A DNA stretch of 64,000 nt from Gemmatimonadaceae bacterium (GCA_025362035.1 JANYIN010000163.1:1-64000), one strand, 5' to 3'. Positions 27,127-36,514 are shown, counted from the first letter of the stretch. A program made the numbers and translations. The notes: generated by a model from the sequence alone, not told the origin.

Positions 27127-27259
27127 GATGCGCGGGTGACCGACGTGCACGGCACGATTCCGGAAAAGAGTGATGGTGCAATCTACCTGAGGGATGCGCG
27201 CCCCTCAGGCAGCTTTCGCGCCGCCGCCGCAATTTTGCGGCCTGATGTATTCTTCGGTC

Positions 27260-28615
27260 ATGCGCCAACACATTGTCCGCAGTACCGCCATGATGATGCT
27301 GTTTGCCACTGTGGCGTGCCGCGACGATAGCTGGCACAAGCTCAGTCGCCGCGACGTCGAGTCGTCGCGACCGTCCGCGGAGTTCGTGATCTCGGCGGGT
27401 GATTCAGCGTACTGGGTCACCAGCGGCAGGAGCGGCATGCAGTGGAAGGGGGCGCCGCTGGATCTCGCACGCGTGGACGGCCGCTTTTTCGAGATCTACG
27501 TGGTGGACGATGACGAGTCGTTCCAGGGTGCTGATCTGGTGGGACAGAACGTCTACCGTCGCGACCTCCAGTCCGGCGATTCGGTGCTCGTCTATCGGGA
27601 TTCGCTGGTTCCCCGTCTGGCCGAGGAGTACGCCCGATCGCATCCACGGGACCAACGTCTGGAGCCCGGCGAGGATGCCGACGTTCGACCCGCGTGGCGC
27701 GCGACGGCGACGCTCGATCTTGGCGCGGCGCATGGGCGCTTCATGTCGTTCACCCTCCATACTGACGTGGAACGGGATGCGTCGCCTCTGTGGCACACCA
27801 CCCGGCGAGGTGTGATCGATCTGCGCGGCAACGGTGTCGCATCGCTCGCGGATGTCGTAGGCATGGAGTCGCCCGCGGTCGAACGGCAGCGCGATCGCGC
27901 GCTGCAGGACGCGATGGATTCCGTACGATCCGCTGTCGGCATTCGCGGCGCCCGCGCGAACGCCCAGTTGGCGCACTACCGCCTCGACCCCACCAGCTTT
28001 GCGATCACCACCGTGGCAGGCGAACCGGCAATCGCGTACGCGCTGCCAGGATCCGGCGGGGCGAACGCCGGCCACATGCTGCCACTCGGTCCGATCCGAT
28101 TCGCCGAACCGGCGTGGTGGCGAGCCATCGCCGGTTCGCTGCCGACATCGTCCGCGGACGGCACACGCGCCGTCTGGCGTCACGGTAACTATGACGTGGT
28201 CGTGCGTCTCGATACCACTGGCGCGGCGCGGCTGTCCCTCCGTGACAGCACATCGCGCGAATGGGCCGTGGGGCAGATCGCCTCGCCGGCCACGCGCGTG
28301 TATTGGCTGGATCACCCCGCAGTCGATTCGGTTACGCGCCACGCCTTGGTCAGGGCGTTCCAGGACGCTTCGGGGTACGGGGAGGAAACGCGGGTGGCCA
28401 GCAGCCCTCGCCGCGAATGGCTCGAGCCCGTGGGTCGTCCTGTTTCAAGCGAATTCTTCCAATTAGATTGTGGCCATGCAGCTCTTCACGGTCGACCAGG
28501 CCAATCGCACGCTGCCGCTTGTGCGGCGTATCGTCGAGGACATCGTTCGCGAGTTTCGACTCTGGGAAGAGGGACTCGCGGAGCTCGACCTCACCGTGCC
28601 GGGCGCGCGTCCTGA
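27260..28615 (+). CDS. Lipoprotein of unknown function with long 3-prime overlap
   Basis: A lipoprotein of about 451 residues. The signal MRQHIVRSTAMMMLFATVAC ends in a lipobox cysteine; an in-frame ATG at 27245 would add five residues. The mature part is beta-rich, with a KLSRRDVESSRPSAEFVI start, repeated aromatic-acid patterns and no recognised domain. The frame has no stop until 28615 and so overlaps the DUF2203 gene by 140 nt. The last 45-50 residues are Arg/His/Gly-rich and look like an out-of-frame reading of the next gene, so either a true long overlap or a lost stop is possible. Confidence 0.6.
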   Translation: MRQHIVRSTAMMMLFATVACRDDSWHKLSRRDVESSRPSAEFVISAGDSAYWVTSGRSGMQWKGAPLDLARVDGRFFEIYVVDDDESFQGADLVGQNVYRRDLQSGDSVLVYRDSLVPRLAEEYARSHPRDQRLEPGEDADVRPAWRATATLDLGAAHGRFMSFTLHTDVERDASPLWHTTRRGVIDLRGNGVASLADVVGMESPAVERQRDRALQDAMDSVRSAVGIRGARANAQLAHYRLDPTSFAITTVAGEPAIAYALPGSGGANAGHMLPLGPIRFAEPAWWRAIAGSLPTSSADGTRAVWRHGNYDVVVRLDTTGAARLSLRDSTSREWAVGQIASPATRVYWLDHPAVDSVTRHALVRAFQDASGYGEETRVASSPRREWLEPVGRPVSSEFFQLDCGHAALHGRPGQSHAAACAAYRRGHRSRVSTLGRGTRGARPHRAGRAS

Positions 28616-28877
28616 TCTGGCCGATCCCCGCGCGATCGTGCTCGAGCGAAAGATCGAGCGCATCGCACGAGATCTGGATGGATTCCAGGCCGAGGTCGAA
28701 GCGATCGGTATACAGCTGAAGGATCGACGCACCGGCCTGATCGACTTCCCGAGCGAACTGGATGGCCGGCCCGTTCTGCTCTGCTGGAGGTTGGGCGAAC
28801 CGACGGTCCAATTTTGGCACGATGCCAACTCGGGTTTCGCCGGGCGCCAGCCGCTGTCACCGACACTCGTCGGCTGA
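28476..28877 (+). CDS. DUF2203 family protein
   Basis: A 133-residue cytosolic protein. The family start MQLFTVDQANRTLPLVRRIV is present at the ATG 28476 (an in-frame GTG at 28470 adds two residues). The centre is a charged helix, followed by the conserved end DRRTGLIDFPSELDGR and LLCWRLGEPTVQFWHDANSG. Its biochemical role is unknown. The N-terminal third overlaps the end of the upstream lipoprotein frame, yet this frame has the family conservation, so it is the real one here. Confidence 0.85.
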   Translation: MQLFTVDQANRTLPLVRRIVEDIVREFRLWEEGLAELDLTVPGARPDLADPRAIVLERKIERIARDLDGFQAEVEAIGIQLKDRRTGLIDFPSELDGRPVLLCWRLGEPTVQFWHDANSGFAGRQPLSPTLVG

Positions 28878-28898
28878 CATTTCCCGTTATTCGAGATC

Positions 28899-29192
28899 AT
28901 GAAGACGCACACCGCACCCGACGGCACCGTCTGGTTGGTCGGCATACAGTCGCCGGGCACCAGCAACGCGATCATTCTTTTTCGTCACCCCGATGGGCGC
29001 TCCTCGCGTCTCGATCGCTACAACTGGGTGATCAGCAATGGCGCCGAAGCGCGCAGCGTCACGTCGCGTCCGGTGCCAGCTAAAGTGCTGGCGTCCCTCG
29101 ACGACGCCACAATCCTTCGCCTGTTTCAGCGATCCATGCCCGTAAGCAGGCCCGATATCCTGTCGCGTCGGACGGACGTGGAAACCGCTTAG
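28899..29192 (+). CDS. Conserved small protein, unknown function
   Basis: A 97-residue soluble ORF, starting 21 nt after the DUF2203 stop and probably co-transcribed. The sequence is balanced and protein-like (GTVWLVGIQSPGTSNAIILF, then HPDGRSSRLDRYNWVIS and a C-terminal LDDATILRLFQRSMPVSR). It has no signal peptide, membrane segment or recognised motif. The readable beta pattern and normal codon use support coding; no family is known to me. Confidence 0.6.
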   Translation: MKTHTAPDGTVWLVGIQSPGTSNAIILFRHPDGRSSRLDRYNWVISNGAEARSVTSRPVPAKVLASLDDATILRLFQRSMPVSRPDILSRRTDVETA

Positions 29193-29210
29193 ACGCGTGA
29201 CATTTTGGCT

Positions 29211-29228
29211 CTCCGGCAATCGCCGGAG
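29211..29228. terminator. Hairpin between convergent genes
   Basis: CTCCGGC and GCCGGAG form a perfect 7-bp stem with a 4-nt loop (AATC) between the stops of the 97-residue gene and rnz. There is no T-tract on either side, so it may only assist termination or work with Rho. Confidence 0.4.
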
Positions 29229-29234
29229 CCGACC

Positions 29235-30161
29235 TTAGTCGGACTGCCTGAAGGGGACGTCAATCTCCATTCCGTCCTTGCCCACGATCGTCCGCTCGAA
29301 ACACTGGCGCGCCTCCTTGCCCAACTCGGCTGCGTCGCGCGAGTAACGCGCCGAGAAGTGGTAGAGCAGCAGGGTATCCACTTCGGCGTCACGCGCGACC
29401 GCGGCGGCTTCGCGCGCTGTCGAATGGCCCGTTTCTACGGCGCGGCCCGCTTCTTCATCGCCAAAGGTCGCCTCATGTACCAGCAAGTCGGCACCGCGTG
29501 CCATCGCCACGGTAGCGGCTGTGGGGCGGGTGTCACCGGAAATGACGACCTTTCGTCCTGGCCGCGGCAAGCCGACGAGTTCCGACGGCTCGACCACGCG
29601 CCCATCGGCGAGTGTCGCCGGGCGTCCGCGGTGGATGTCGCCCCACAACGGGCCCTCCGGCACGCCAAGTTCACGCGCACGATCCGGATTGAAGCGCCCC
29701 TTCCGATCCTCTTCCACCACCGCGTAGCCCAGGGCGCGTGCCCCGCGGTGATCCACGGCGAAGGGGACGATCGCGTAGTCCTTCCGCGCCACGGTTTGGT
29801 CGGGGTCGAGCTCCGTGATCTCGAGCGGAAAGGAGAGCCGGTCCATCCCGAACTCCTCGGCACGCTTGAGCATCCGCAACGCGCCGCGCGGCCCCCACAG
29901 CCGAAGCCGGTCGGTTCGTCCCTGCAGTGACATCGTCCGCATCAATCCGATGACGCCGATGACATGATCGGCGTGAAAGTGCGTGAAGAAAATGTCCTCG
30001 AGCCCGAACGACACGCCGTACCGCATCATCTGGCGCTGCGTTCCTTCGCCGCAGTCGAAAAGCAGGGTTTCGCCCTCCCGCACCACGGAGAGCGACGCAA
30101 CGTTTCGCTCCACCGTTGGGCGGGAGGCCGACGTGCCCAGAAGCCTGACAGAAAGCGACAT
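29235..30161 (-). CDS. rnz: Ribonuclease Z (tRNA 3-prime endonuclease)
   Basis: A 308-residue metallo-beta-lactamase-fold nuclease that trims tRNA 3-prime trailers. The zinc motif FFTHFHADHVIG (HxHxDH), the TRPT loop after VVISGD, LVHEATFGDE with TGHSTAREAA, and the final LLLYHFSARYSR are all present. The ATG at 30161 matches the family start (VRLLGTSASRP); the frame extends 57 nt upstream, but without conservation. A TATATT at 30170-30175 on this strand lies so close to the ATG that transcripts from it would be nearly leaderless. The neighbour across 210 nt is the divergent KGG gene. Confidence 0.92.
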   Translation of the reverse strand: MSLSVRLLGTSASRPTVERNVASLSVVREGETLLFDCGEGTQRQMMRYGVSFGLEDIFFTHFHADHVIGVIGLMRTMSLQGRTDRLRLWGPRGALRMLKRAEEFGMDRLSFPLEITELDPDQTVARKDYAIVPFAVDHRGARALGYAVVEEDRKGRFNPDRARELGVPEGPLWGDIHRGRPATLADGRVVEPSELVGLPRPGRKVVISGDTRPTAATVAMARGADLLVHEATFGDEEAGRAVETGHSTAREAAAVARDAEVDTLLLYHFSARYSRDAAELGKEARQCFERTIVGKDGMEIDVPFRQSD

Positions 30162-30371
30162 GCGCGGAAAATATACTCGCAACGGCCCGTTGTTTGCTTC
30201 TTGATGTGCCCGCAGCACAAATGTGGGGACGCGAATGAGTTACGTCCCTTTTGGTCAGATGGGTCCGCAGTTTGCACTGCAGGAGTGTATCGCGGCCCCA
30301 CACAGGGCCAGAAGAGCGGGCGGGAAGCGCCGCACCGGGCCCAGCGCCCCAAACTTCCAGGAGGAGCAGTA

Positions 30372-30974
30372 ATGGCGATCAAACCGAACAGCGAAGAGCG
30401 GAGCCTCGGCCCGGATCGGGAGCAGCACCGTGACATCTCGAACGGCCACGGAAGCGCAGGGCGCCCTTCGTCCGGCGAGAACGTCGCGCGGGCGGACAGC
30501 GCCCCGGAATCGGGGACACCCCGGACTCGAAGCAATCGCGGCTTTGCATCTATGGACCGCGAAAAGCAGCGCGAAATCGCAAGCAAGGGCGGCCGTGCCG
30601 CCCACCAGAAGGGAACGGCGCACGAGTTCGACGCGGGTGAGGCGCGTGCCGCCGGTCGCAAGGGTGGAGTGACGGTCAGCCGGAACAAGGAACACATGGC
30701 CGCCATAGGACGCCGCGGTGGCGAGGCTCGCGGTGCGAATCGCGCTGCGCGCCAGCAGCAGATGGCAAATCCCTCGGATCCGCACGTCAATGGTTCGACG
30801 TCCCCCTCAGGAAACACGGGCGGCCAGCGAATCCACGCTGACCGCGAAGTTGGCCTAAGGGGACAGACCGGCCAGAACGCGAATGGTGCCGACACTCGCC
30901 GAACGAGTGGCAATTCCTTGGGCGGCGAATCGCGCAACGCGAGTCCTGCCGAGTCGAACATCGAACGGCTGTAA
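30372..30974 (+). CDS. KGG-motif stress protein (GsiB-like)
   Basis: A 200-residue, highly hydrophilic protein with no hydrophobic segment. The central part has three KGG/RGG-type repeats: REIASKGGRAAHQKG, ARAAGRKGGVTVSRN and MAAIGRRGGEARG. Flanks are Ser/Gly/Asn/Arg-rich and probably disordered. KGG proteins such as GsiB are general-stress or desiccation-linked hydrophilins in other bacteria; their exact role is not settled. The ATG at 30372 has a good ribosome site (AGGAGGAG). A strong intrinsic terminator follows at 31029-31060, so it is a single-gene unit. Confidence 0.85.
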   Translation: MAIKPNSEERSLGPDREQHRDISNGHGSAGRPSSGENVARADSAPESGTPRTRSNRGFASMDREKQREIASKGGRAAHQKGTAHEFDAGEARAAGRKGGVTVSRNKEHMAAIGRRGGEARGANRAARQQQMANPSDPHVNGSTSPSGNTGGQRIHADREVGLRGQTGQNANGADTRRTSGNSLGGESRNASPAESNIERL

Positions 30975-31028
30975 CGATCTGAACGAACACAGGCCGGTAG
31001 CTCCACCCGGCTAGTCGATCGCTGAAGT

Positions 31029-31060
31029 GGCACGCCGACAGGTTCGGTGTGCCGCTTTTT
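31029..31060 (+). terminator. Intrinsic terminator after the KGG gene
   Basis: GGCACGCCGA and TCGGTGTGCC pair over 10 bp with one G-T wobble around a 5-nt loop (CAGGT), followed by GCTTTTT. It lies 54 nt after the stop codon and is a classic rho-independent terminator. Confidence 0.85.
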
Positions 31061-31152
31061 GCGTGCCCTCGGCGATGACAGGTTGCGCCCGCGCGCGGTA
31101 AGTCGGCATCCTTACGCGTCGACGACACCGCCCTCCCCGCGTCCGAACCGTC

Positions 31153-34029
31153 ATGTTTCCAGCCTTGGTCTTTGTCGTCGCGCAGCTGTCACTTGTTTCC
31201 CACTCACCAGACTCGGCCGTCGCCATAGTCGGCGCACGAAATCCGGCGTATTCGCAGGACGGACGGCTGGCGCTGACGATCCGCGGCGACATCTGGGTTC
31301 GCAGCGGAGCCGGAGAGCCGACGAACTGGCGGCAGATTACCAAGGGAGCGGCGTGGGACAGACAGCCGGCTTGGGCGGCGGATGGCTCTTCGATCGTTTA
31401 CGCATCGGACGCCAGTGGAAAAGGTGATCTCTATCGCGTGACGGTCGGACCGAGCGGGGGCGTCGGCGTGCCCGAACGGATCACGACTTCGGTGGAATCC
31501 GAAGCGGAGCCTTCCCTCGCGAGGGATGGGTCAATCGTCTTCGTCCGGGGCGTCGGCGCGTACGCAAGGCTCTGGATGCGCAGCGCGGCCGGCGTGGAGA
31601 GGCGCGTAACGAAGGGGGAGAACGGGGCGGAGCATTCTCCGGCCTGGTCGCCGGACGGCCAACGAGTGGCGTACAGCGCCGCACGCGAGGATCGGACACG
31701 ACTCCGCGTGCACTACGTGGTGGGTGATTCCGACCGGATCGTGGTGGAGGATCGCGATGCCGAGCATCCCGCGTGGTCGCCGGCCGGCGACCGTCTCGCG
31801 TTTGCGACGCGCAACGGCAGGGCCGGCGTATGGGTCACCACTGCGGATGCGCGTTACGTGAACCTCGTCAGTACTCGGCGCGCGGAGCCGGCGTGGTCAC
31901 CCGATGGACGCATTCTGGCGCTGGTAGAACTGCCCGGGCCCGATATCGGCTACAACGGCGACCCCGACCGGCTCGGCGACCGTGAGCGACGGGATGATCT
32001 CGGTAGCACGGGTCGTCTCTGGTACGTCGATGCGCCGGTGGCACCGGATGCCGGGCTCGCGACGGCCGCACTGCCAGCCGCTGACCGGCAAGTGCGAAAT
32101 GCCAACGCATTCGCGGCCTTCGCGGCGAGAATGGACACCCTCTACTATCGTCATTCTCCCGAACGACACGCCGCGTGGGTCGCGCTGCAGCCGCGATTTT
32201 CGGCGCGTGCGCTTGCGGCGCCGTCGGAACTCGCGCTCGAGTCCATCCTGCACGAGATGCTGCGAGAGCGGCCGACCCTACGCGACCCGGCGATCGGACG
32301 CGCCGGTGTGTCCAGCGCCCATCCGATCGCGACGGCGGCCGGACTGGAGATCCTGCGCAAGGGAGGAAACGTGGTGGACGCGGCTGTTGCCGTCTCCTTT
32401 GCGCTCGGCGTCGTGGAGCCCGATGCGAGCGGCCTGGGTGGGTACGGCCAGATGCTCGTGCGTCTCGCGGTGATGGATAAACCCGCACTCATCGAGTTCA
32501 TGACGCGGGCACCGGAAGAGGCATCGCTGTCGAATGGGGCGTTGCTGAGGCGAGGCAGTCTTCCAGTGGACGGTCCCGTGCTCGCCAACATTCCCGGCAC
32601 GCTGGCGGGAATGGAGCTCGCGTTCAAGAAGTACGGCAGCCACAGAGTCACGTGGGCGGACGTGATCGCGCCAGCCATACGCGCCGCGGATCAGGGCTTC
32701 CTCGTGAGCGAGGGCCTCGCGACCACGCTGATCACGGAGCGGGAGCACCTGACGAAGTATCCATCGAGCCGTGCGCTCTTCTTCGTGAAGGGTGAGCCGC
32801 TGCGTGCCGGTGACACGCTACGGAACCCGGAGCTGGCCGGGACCCTGCGGCAGATCGCGGACAGCGGGGCCGAAGTGTTCTACAAGGGTGGCATCGCGCG
32901 TCGCCTGGTTGCGGACCTGCGAGGGCAGGGAAACGCGATACGGACTGCCGACATGGCCCGCTATTTCGCCGTGGAACGCGAGCCGGTGGTCGGCTCGTAT
33001 CGCGGCCATACGATCTACTCTGCCGCGCCGCCCGTGTCGGGCGGCGTGACGCTGGTGGCGCAGTTGAATCTGCTCGAGCAACAAGACGCCTCGCGACCGT
33101 ATACCGAGGATGCGCCCACGCTGCACGCCATGATCGAGGCGTGGAAGCTCGTGCCGTCGACCCGCGGAAAGATCGCGGACCCTGGTCTATGGCCCGTGAG
33201 GCTCGAGTCCTTCACCAGCAAGGACACGGCGCGGGCGCGCTGGCGCTGCTTCGATCCACATCGTGCACTCACCCCAAACGACATTCGCGGCGATAGTCTG
33301 CCGTGCGCCAGGGAGCGAGGTGCCCGCGTGTCGTCCACTACCAAGGAGGCGGAGTCGGACTGCTCCGATCACGACGCGCTCTCCTCCGAGCAGTTCTGTC
33401 ACGGCACCGGCACCACGGCGTTCGCGGTTGCGGATGTGGACGGCAACGTGGTGAGTGCGACCCAGACACTCGGAACGTGGGGCGGAAACTTCTACGTCAC
33501 GCCGGGACTCGGCTTTCTTTACAACGACAAGCTCGGCACGTACGGCGGCGATCCCGACGAGTACGGCGCCCGCATGCCGAACGCGCGCAATGGAAGCACG
33601 CTTGCGCCCACCATCGTTTTTCATGGAGACGGCGCCGCCCGACGCCCTGTACTCGCCGCCGCCGCCGCTGGGAATGCCTGGATCACGTCGGCGGTGTACT
33701 CCGCGGTCACTGGAGTCATCGATCAGCATCTCGACGCGCAGCAGGCGATCGAGCTGCCGCGGTTTCTCATCGGTCAGCAGCGGGGGGAAGCGCGCGCCCA
33801 GTACCAGTTCCAGATCGAAGACGGCTTCTCGCCCACCGTCCTCAACGAGCTCACCGCCATGGGCGACTCGTTTCAGCGCATATCACTCCCCGGCGAACTG
33901 CGGATGGGCTACGCCGCCGTCATCACGATTGGTGCGCGCAACGTGATGGCCGCAGCCGACCCTCGTCGAGCTGGAGAGGCGGGGGCGATTGGTTGCGCGC
34001 GCGACAACGGAGACGGCTGCCGGCCCTAG
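31153..34029 (+). CDS. TolB-like beta-propeller fused to gamma-glutamyltransferase
   Basis: A 958-residue exported two-domain protein. After a signal-like N-terminus, residues 25-290 hold about six TolB/WD-like blades with the repeated PAWSPDGxR pattern (NPAYSQDGRLAL, QPAWAADGSSIVYA, SPAWSPDGQRVAYS, HPAWSPAGDRLAFA, EPAWSPDGRILALV). From about 370 it is a gamma-glutamyltransferase: ATAAGLEILRKGGNVVDAAV, then the N-terminal nucleophile Thr754 in GTGTTAFAVADVDGN, and ARMPNARNGSTLAPTI. The usual TTHY after the cleavage site is TTAF. A Cys-containing insert (about 700-750) precedes the nucleophile. Whether self-cleavage still occurs is unknown. The stop overlaps the convergent ammonia-lyase gene. 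Confidence 0.85.
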   Translation: MFPALVFVVAQLSLVSHSPDSAVAIVGARNPAYSQDGRLALTIRGDIWVRSGAGEPTNWRQITKGAAWDRQPAWAADGSSIVYASDASGKGDLYRVTVGPSGGVGVPERITTSVESEAEPSLARDGSIVFVRGVGAYARLWMRSAAGVERRVTKGENGAEHSPAWSPDGQRVAYSAAREDRTRLRVHYVVGDSDRIVVEDRDAEHPAWSPAGDRLAFATRNGRAGVWVTTADARYVNLVSTRRAEPAWSPDGRILALVELPGPDIGYNGDPDRLGDRERRDDLGSTGRLWYVDAPVAPDAGLATAALPAADRQVRNANAFAAFAARMDTLYYRHSPERHAAWVALQPRFSARALAAPSELALESILHEMLRERPTLRDPAIGRAGVSSAHPIATAAGLEILRKGGNVVDAAVAVSFALGVVEPDASGLGGYGQMLVRLAVMDKPALIEFMTRAPEEASLSNGALLRRGSLPVDGPVLANIPGTLAGMELAFKKYGSHRVTWADVIAPAIRAADQGFLVSEGLATTLITEREHLTKYPSSRALFFVKGEPLRAGDTLRNPELAGTLRQIADSGAEVFYKGGIARRLVADLRGQGNAIRTADMARYFAVEREPVVGSYRGHTIYSAAPPVSGGVTLVAQLNLLEQQDASRPYTEDAPTLHAMIEAWKLVPSTRGKIADPGLWPVRLESFTSKDTARARWRCFDPHRALTPNDIRGDSLPCARERGARVSSTTKEAESDCSDHDALSSEQFCHGTGTTAFAVADVDGNVVSATQTLGTWGGNFYVTPGLGFLYNDKLGTYGGDPDEYGARMPNARNGSTLAPTIVFHGDGAARRPVLAAAAAGNAWITSAVYSAVTGVIDQHLDAQQAIELPRFLIGQQRGEARAQYQFQIEDGFSPTVLNELTAMGDSFQRISLPGELRMGYAAVITIGARNVMAAADPRRAGEAGAIGCARDNGDGCRP

Positions 34030-34976
34030 TGGGCGAGCGCACTCCACGTGCCGTCGTCGATGTTGCCGCCGGACACGATCACGGCCATCGGGCCCTCCAG
34101 CGCGTCCAAGCCGCCCGCAAGCAGCGCCGCCACACCCACGGCGCCAGAGCCTTCCACTTTCATCTTGTGGACGCGCGCTAGCCACGCGATCGCATCCGCG
34201 ATCTGCTCCTCGGTCACCACCCGAATTTCGTCGAGCAGGAGCTGCCCGATCGCTACGCCGCTCTCGTCCACCTGCCCTGAGAGTCCGTCGGCAAGTGTCG
34301 GAAGGACGGGGACGTCCACGCGATGCCCGGCCTTCAGGGACTCCGCCATCGCATTGCTGCGGTCGCCTTGCGCGCCGACGATTCGGACCCTTGGCCAGAT
34401 GGCGCGCGCGATCGTGGCGACGCCGCCCAGCAATCCTCCTCCGCCCACTGGGACGACAATCGATCGCACGTCCGGAAGCTCCTCGAGGATTTCTAGCCCC
34501 ACCGTCCCCTGCCCGGCGAGCAACGCCTCGCCAGCACACGGACTCACGAACGTCATGTCGTGCGCGTGGCCGTATTCGACGGCGGCGCGGTGCGCCTCGT
34601 CATAGTGCGGTTGCGAGGTGTCCACGTCGGCGCCGAGTGCGATGATACCGTCGCGCTTGATCTGTGGAGCTGACGATGGAATGAAAATGCGCGCGCGTAT
34701 CCCGAGTAGCCGTGCACTGTACGCCAATCCCAAGCCGTGGTTACCGGCCGATGACGCCACAATGCCGCGGGCGCGCCCTTCAGGCGACAAGGTCGCCAGG
34801 ACATTGTACGCGCCGCGCAGCTTGAACGAGCCGGTGTGCTGCAGATTCTCGCACTTGAGGAAGCAGCCCTTGCTGGCAATGTCACTCAACGCCTGCGAGT
34901 AAATGAGCGGCGTCCGGGCGATCACGCCGCGCAACCGGTGCGCGGCGGCGAGAATGTCGGCGGGGGTGGGAAGCAT
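34026..34976 (-). CDS. PLP-dependent threonine/serine ammonia-lyase or racemase
   Basis: A 316-residue type II PLP enzyme. The cofactor lysine is in QHTGSFKLRGAYN, the SAGNHGLGLA loop binds the substrate carboxylate, the phosphate is held by VPVGGGGLLGG, and SGGNIDDG closes the site. There is no C-terminal ACT-like regulatory domain, so it is the catabolic threonine dehydratase/serine racemase type rather than biosynthetic IlvA. The two activities cannot be separated here. It follows the photolyase gene after 9 nt on the same strand. Confidence 0.88.
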   Translation of the reverse strand: MLPTPADILAAAHRLRGVIARTPLIYSQALSDIASKGCFLKCENLQHTGSFKLRGAYNVLATLSPEGRARGIVASSAGNHGLGLAYSARLLGIRARIFIPSSAPQIKRDGIIALGADVDTSQPHYDEAHRAAVEYGHAHDMTFVSPCAGEALLAGQGTVGLEILEELPDVRSIVVPVGGGGLLGGVATIARAIWPRVRIVGAQGDRSNAMAESLKAGHRVDVPVLPTLADGLSGQVDESGVAIGQLLLDEIRVVTEEQIADAIAWLARVHKMKVEGSGAVGVAALLAGGLDALEGPMAVIVSGGNIDDGTWSALAH

Positions 34977-34985
34977 GCCGGAAAA

Positions 34986-36467
34986 CTACGTCGCGCCTCC
35001 GAAGGCTTCCAACTGTTTTTCACTCGTACTTGCCCACCGCCTCAGATACCCCTTCATGTCGTACTTCTGATGCGCGCGCTGGAGCGACATGGGCCGAATG
35101 GTTCCCCAGACCGGTCTGGTGGGGAACGGACGATCGAACTTGCCGAAGCACCACTGAATGCCTGCAAAGCTGTTCGCATCGCGGCCATCGAGGCCGTACT
35201 TGTTGTTCAAGTGGATGAGCCACGCAAGTGCGTCTGCGTACGTTGGCGCCCAGGTGATGACCGCCTTTCCCCAGAGCATCCGCACGACGTTGTGCATCTG
35301 TCCGGTCTGCACGAGCTCGCGCTGTCCGGCGTTCCAGATCTCGTCGTGAGTGGAGGCTGTCTCGAGCTCCTCCAGCGTGTAAATCGCCTCGCGCGGATCC
35401 TTGGCGTGGGCATCCATCGAACGGCCCACCCAATCAGGCAGGGCGGCGAGCGAAGCGTAGTGTTGATTGCGCAGGCAGAAGTTGAACGACAGTTCGCGCC
35501 ACGTGAGCATCTCGCCGAGGAACGCCTGGCTCTGTTCGGCCGACGCTGCTGCGCGCACGGCGGCGACGATCTCGTAAGGGGAGATCATGCCGACGTGCAG
35601 GTGTGCCGACAGATGACTCGAGCCTCCTTCATCGGAGGGATTGCGCCGTCGCGCGGCGTAGTCGTGCAGGCCGCTGGCGGCAAACGCGGCGAGCCGCGCT
35701 CGCGCGGTCGCGAGTCCGCCGCGCGTCTCCACCTCGGCCACCGTGCGATCGATTTCGCACTGCGCGACCTCGGCGCGAATGTCACACGAGCCGATGTCCA
35801 GCCAGGCGACGTCAAGAGAATCCAGGAGCGAAGACGGCAATGCGCGGGACGGCGGGCGATCCTCGACCGGCTGAAGGGAATAGTCCAGAAGCGCGGCGAT
35901 CTTCGGGCGAATGGTGCGCGCCGCGTACTCCTCCTTGTGAAAGCTTCCGGCGGCCACCACGCCCAGCGAGTCCACCGCCACCACGCGACAATTCACGCGT
36001 GCCGCCACTCGCGCCGAGCGTTCCGCGATCCCGGCGGTGGGGAACAGGTCGGTGACGACCACGCACGCGCGACTCGCCAAGCGATCGACGACGCGGCCAT
36101 CATCGGCAATCCGGCGCCGGAGCGCGAACCGATACGTCAATCCCAAAGTTGCGGCTCGCGCGGCGAGCTCCCGCGCGCCCTGCATGATGAACGTGTGGAT
36201 CCGCGGCGATGCGTGCGCATAGTGCGGGTCGAGACCATGATGAATGAGCAGCGGCTTGCCGATGCGATCCGCTTCCAGCGTAGCGTAACGAAGGGCCCAG
36301 TTGTCCTCGAACCTCTGCGTAGCCTGCATCCAGTAAAGGATGTATTCCCCGTCTGGCTGCAGCCGCTTTTCGTTGAGCGGCGTGGCGCGGAGAGCGAGTT
36401 GCTCCCGGACGAATGGCGAGCCAAGGGGATGCGGTGTCATATGCCGCGCAACGAGTCGCAGACGCAT
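34986..36467 (-). CDS. Class II CPD photolyase
   Basis: A 493-residue FAD enzyme that splits cyclobutane pyrimidine dimers using light. The N-terminal photolyase domain starts at YILYWMQATQRFEDNWALRY, and class II marks are EMLTWRELSFNFC and the C-terminal RELVQTGQMHNVVRMLWGKA with ITWAPTYADALAWLIHLNNK. The ATG at 36467 is preferred; another ATG lies at 36440, and the frame extends to 36632 but would cross the tRNA-Ala promoter region. It indicates exposure to sunlight. It is divergent from the tRNA-Ala gene. Confidence 0.9.
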   Translation of the reverse strand: MRLRLVARHMTPHPLGSPFVREQLALRATPLNEKRLQPDGEYILYWMQATQRFEDNWALRYATLEADRIGKPLLIHHGLDPHYAHASPRIHTFIMQGARELAARAATLGLTYRFALRRRIADDGRVVDRLASRACVVVTDLFPTAGIAERSARVAARVNCRVVAVDSLGVVAAGSFHKEEYAARTIRPKIAALLDYSLQPVEDRPPSRALPSSLLDSLDVAWLDIGSCDIRAEVAQCEIDRTVAEVETRGGLATARARLAAFAASGLHDYAARRRNPSDEGGSSHLSAHLHVGMISPYEIVAAVRAAASAEQSQAFLGEMLTWRELSFNFCLRNQHYASLAALPDWVGRSMDAHAKDPREAIYTLEELETASTHDEIWNAGQRELVQTGQMHNVVRMLWGKAVITWAPTYADALAWLIHLNNKYGLDGRDANSFAGIQWCFGKFDRPFPTRPVWGTIRPMSLQRAHQKYDMKGYLRRWASTSEKQLEAFGGAT

Positions 36468-36514
36468 CGAGTTCCCAAAGCGGGATGTTGCGTCCGATGC
36501 CGTGGCGCGTCCTG

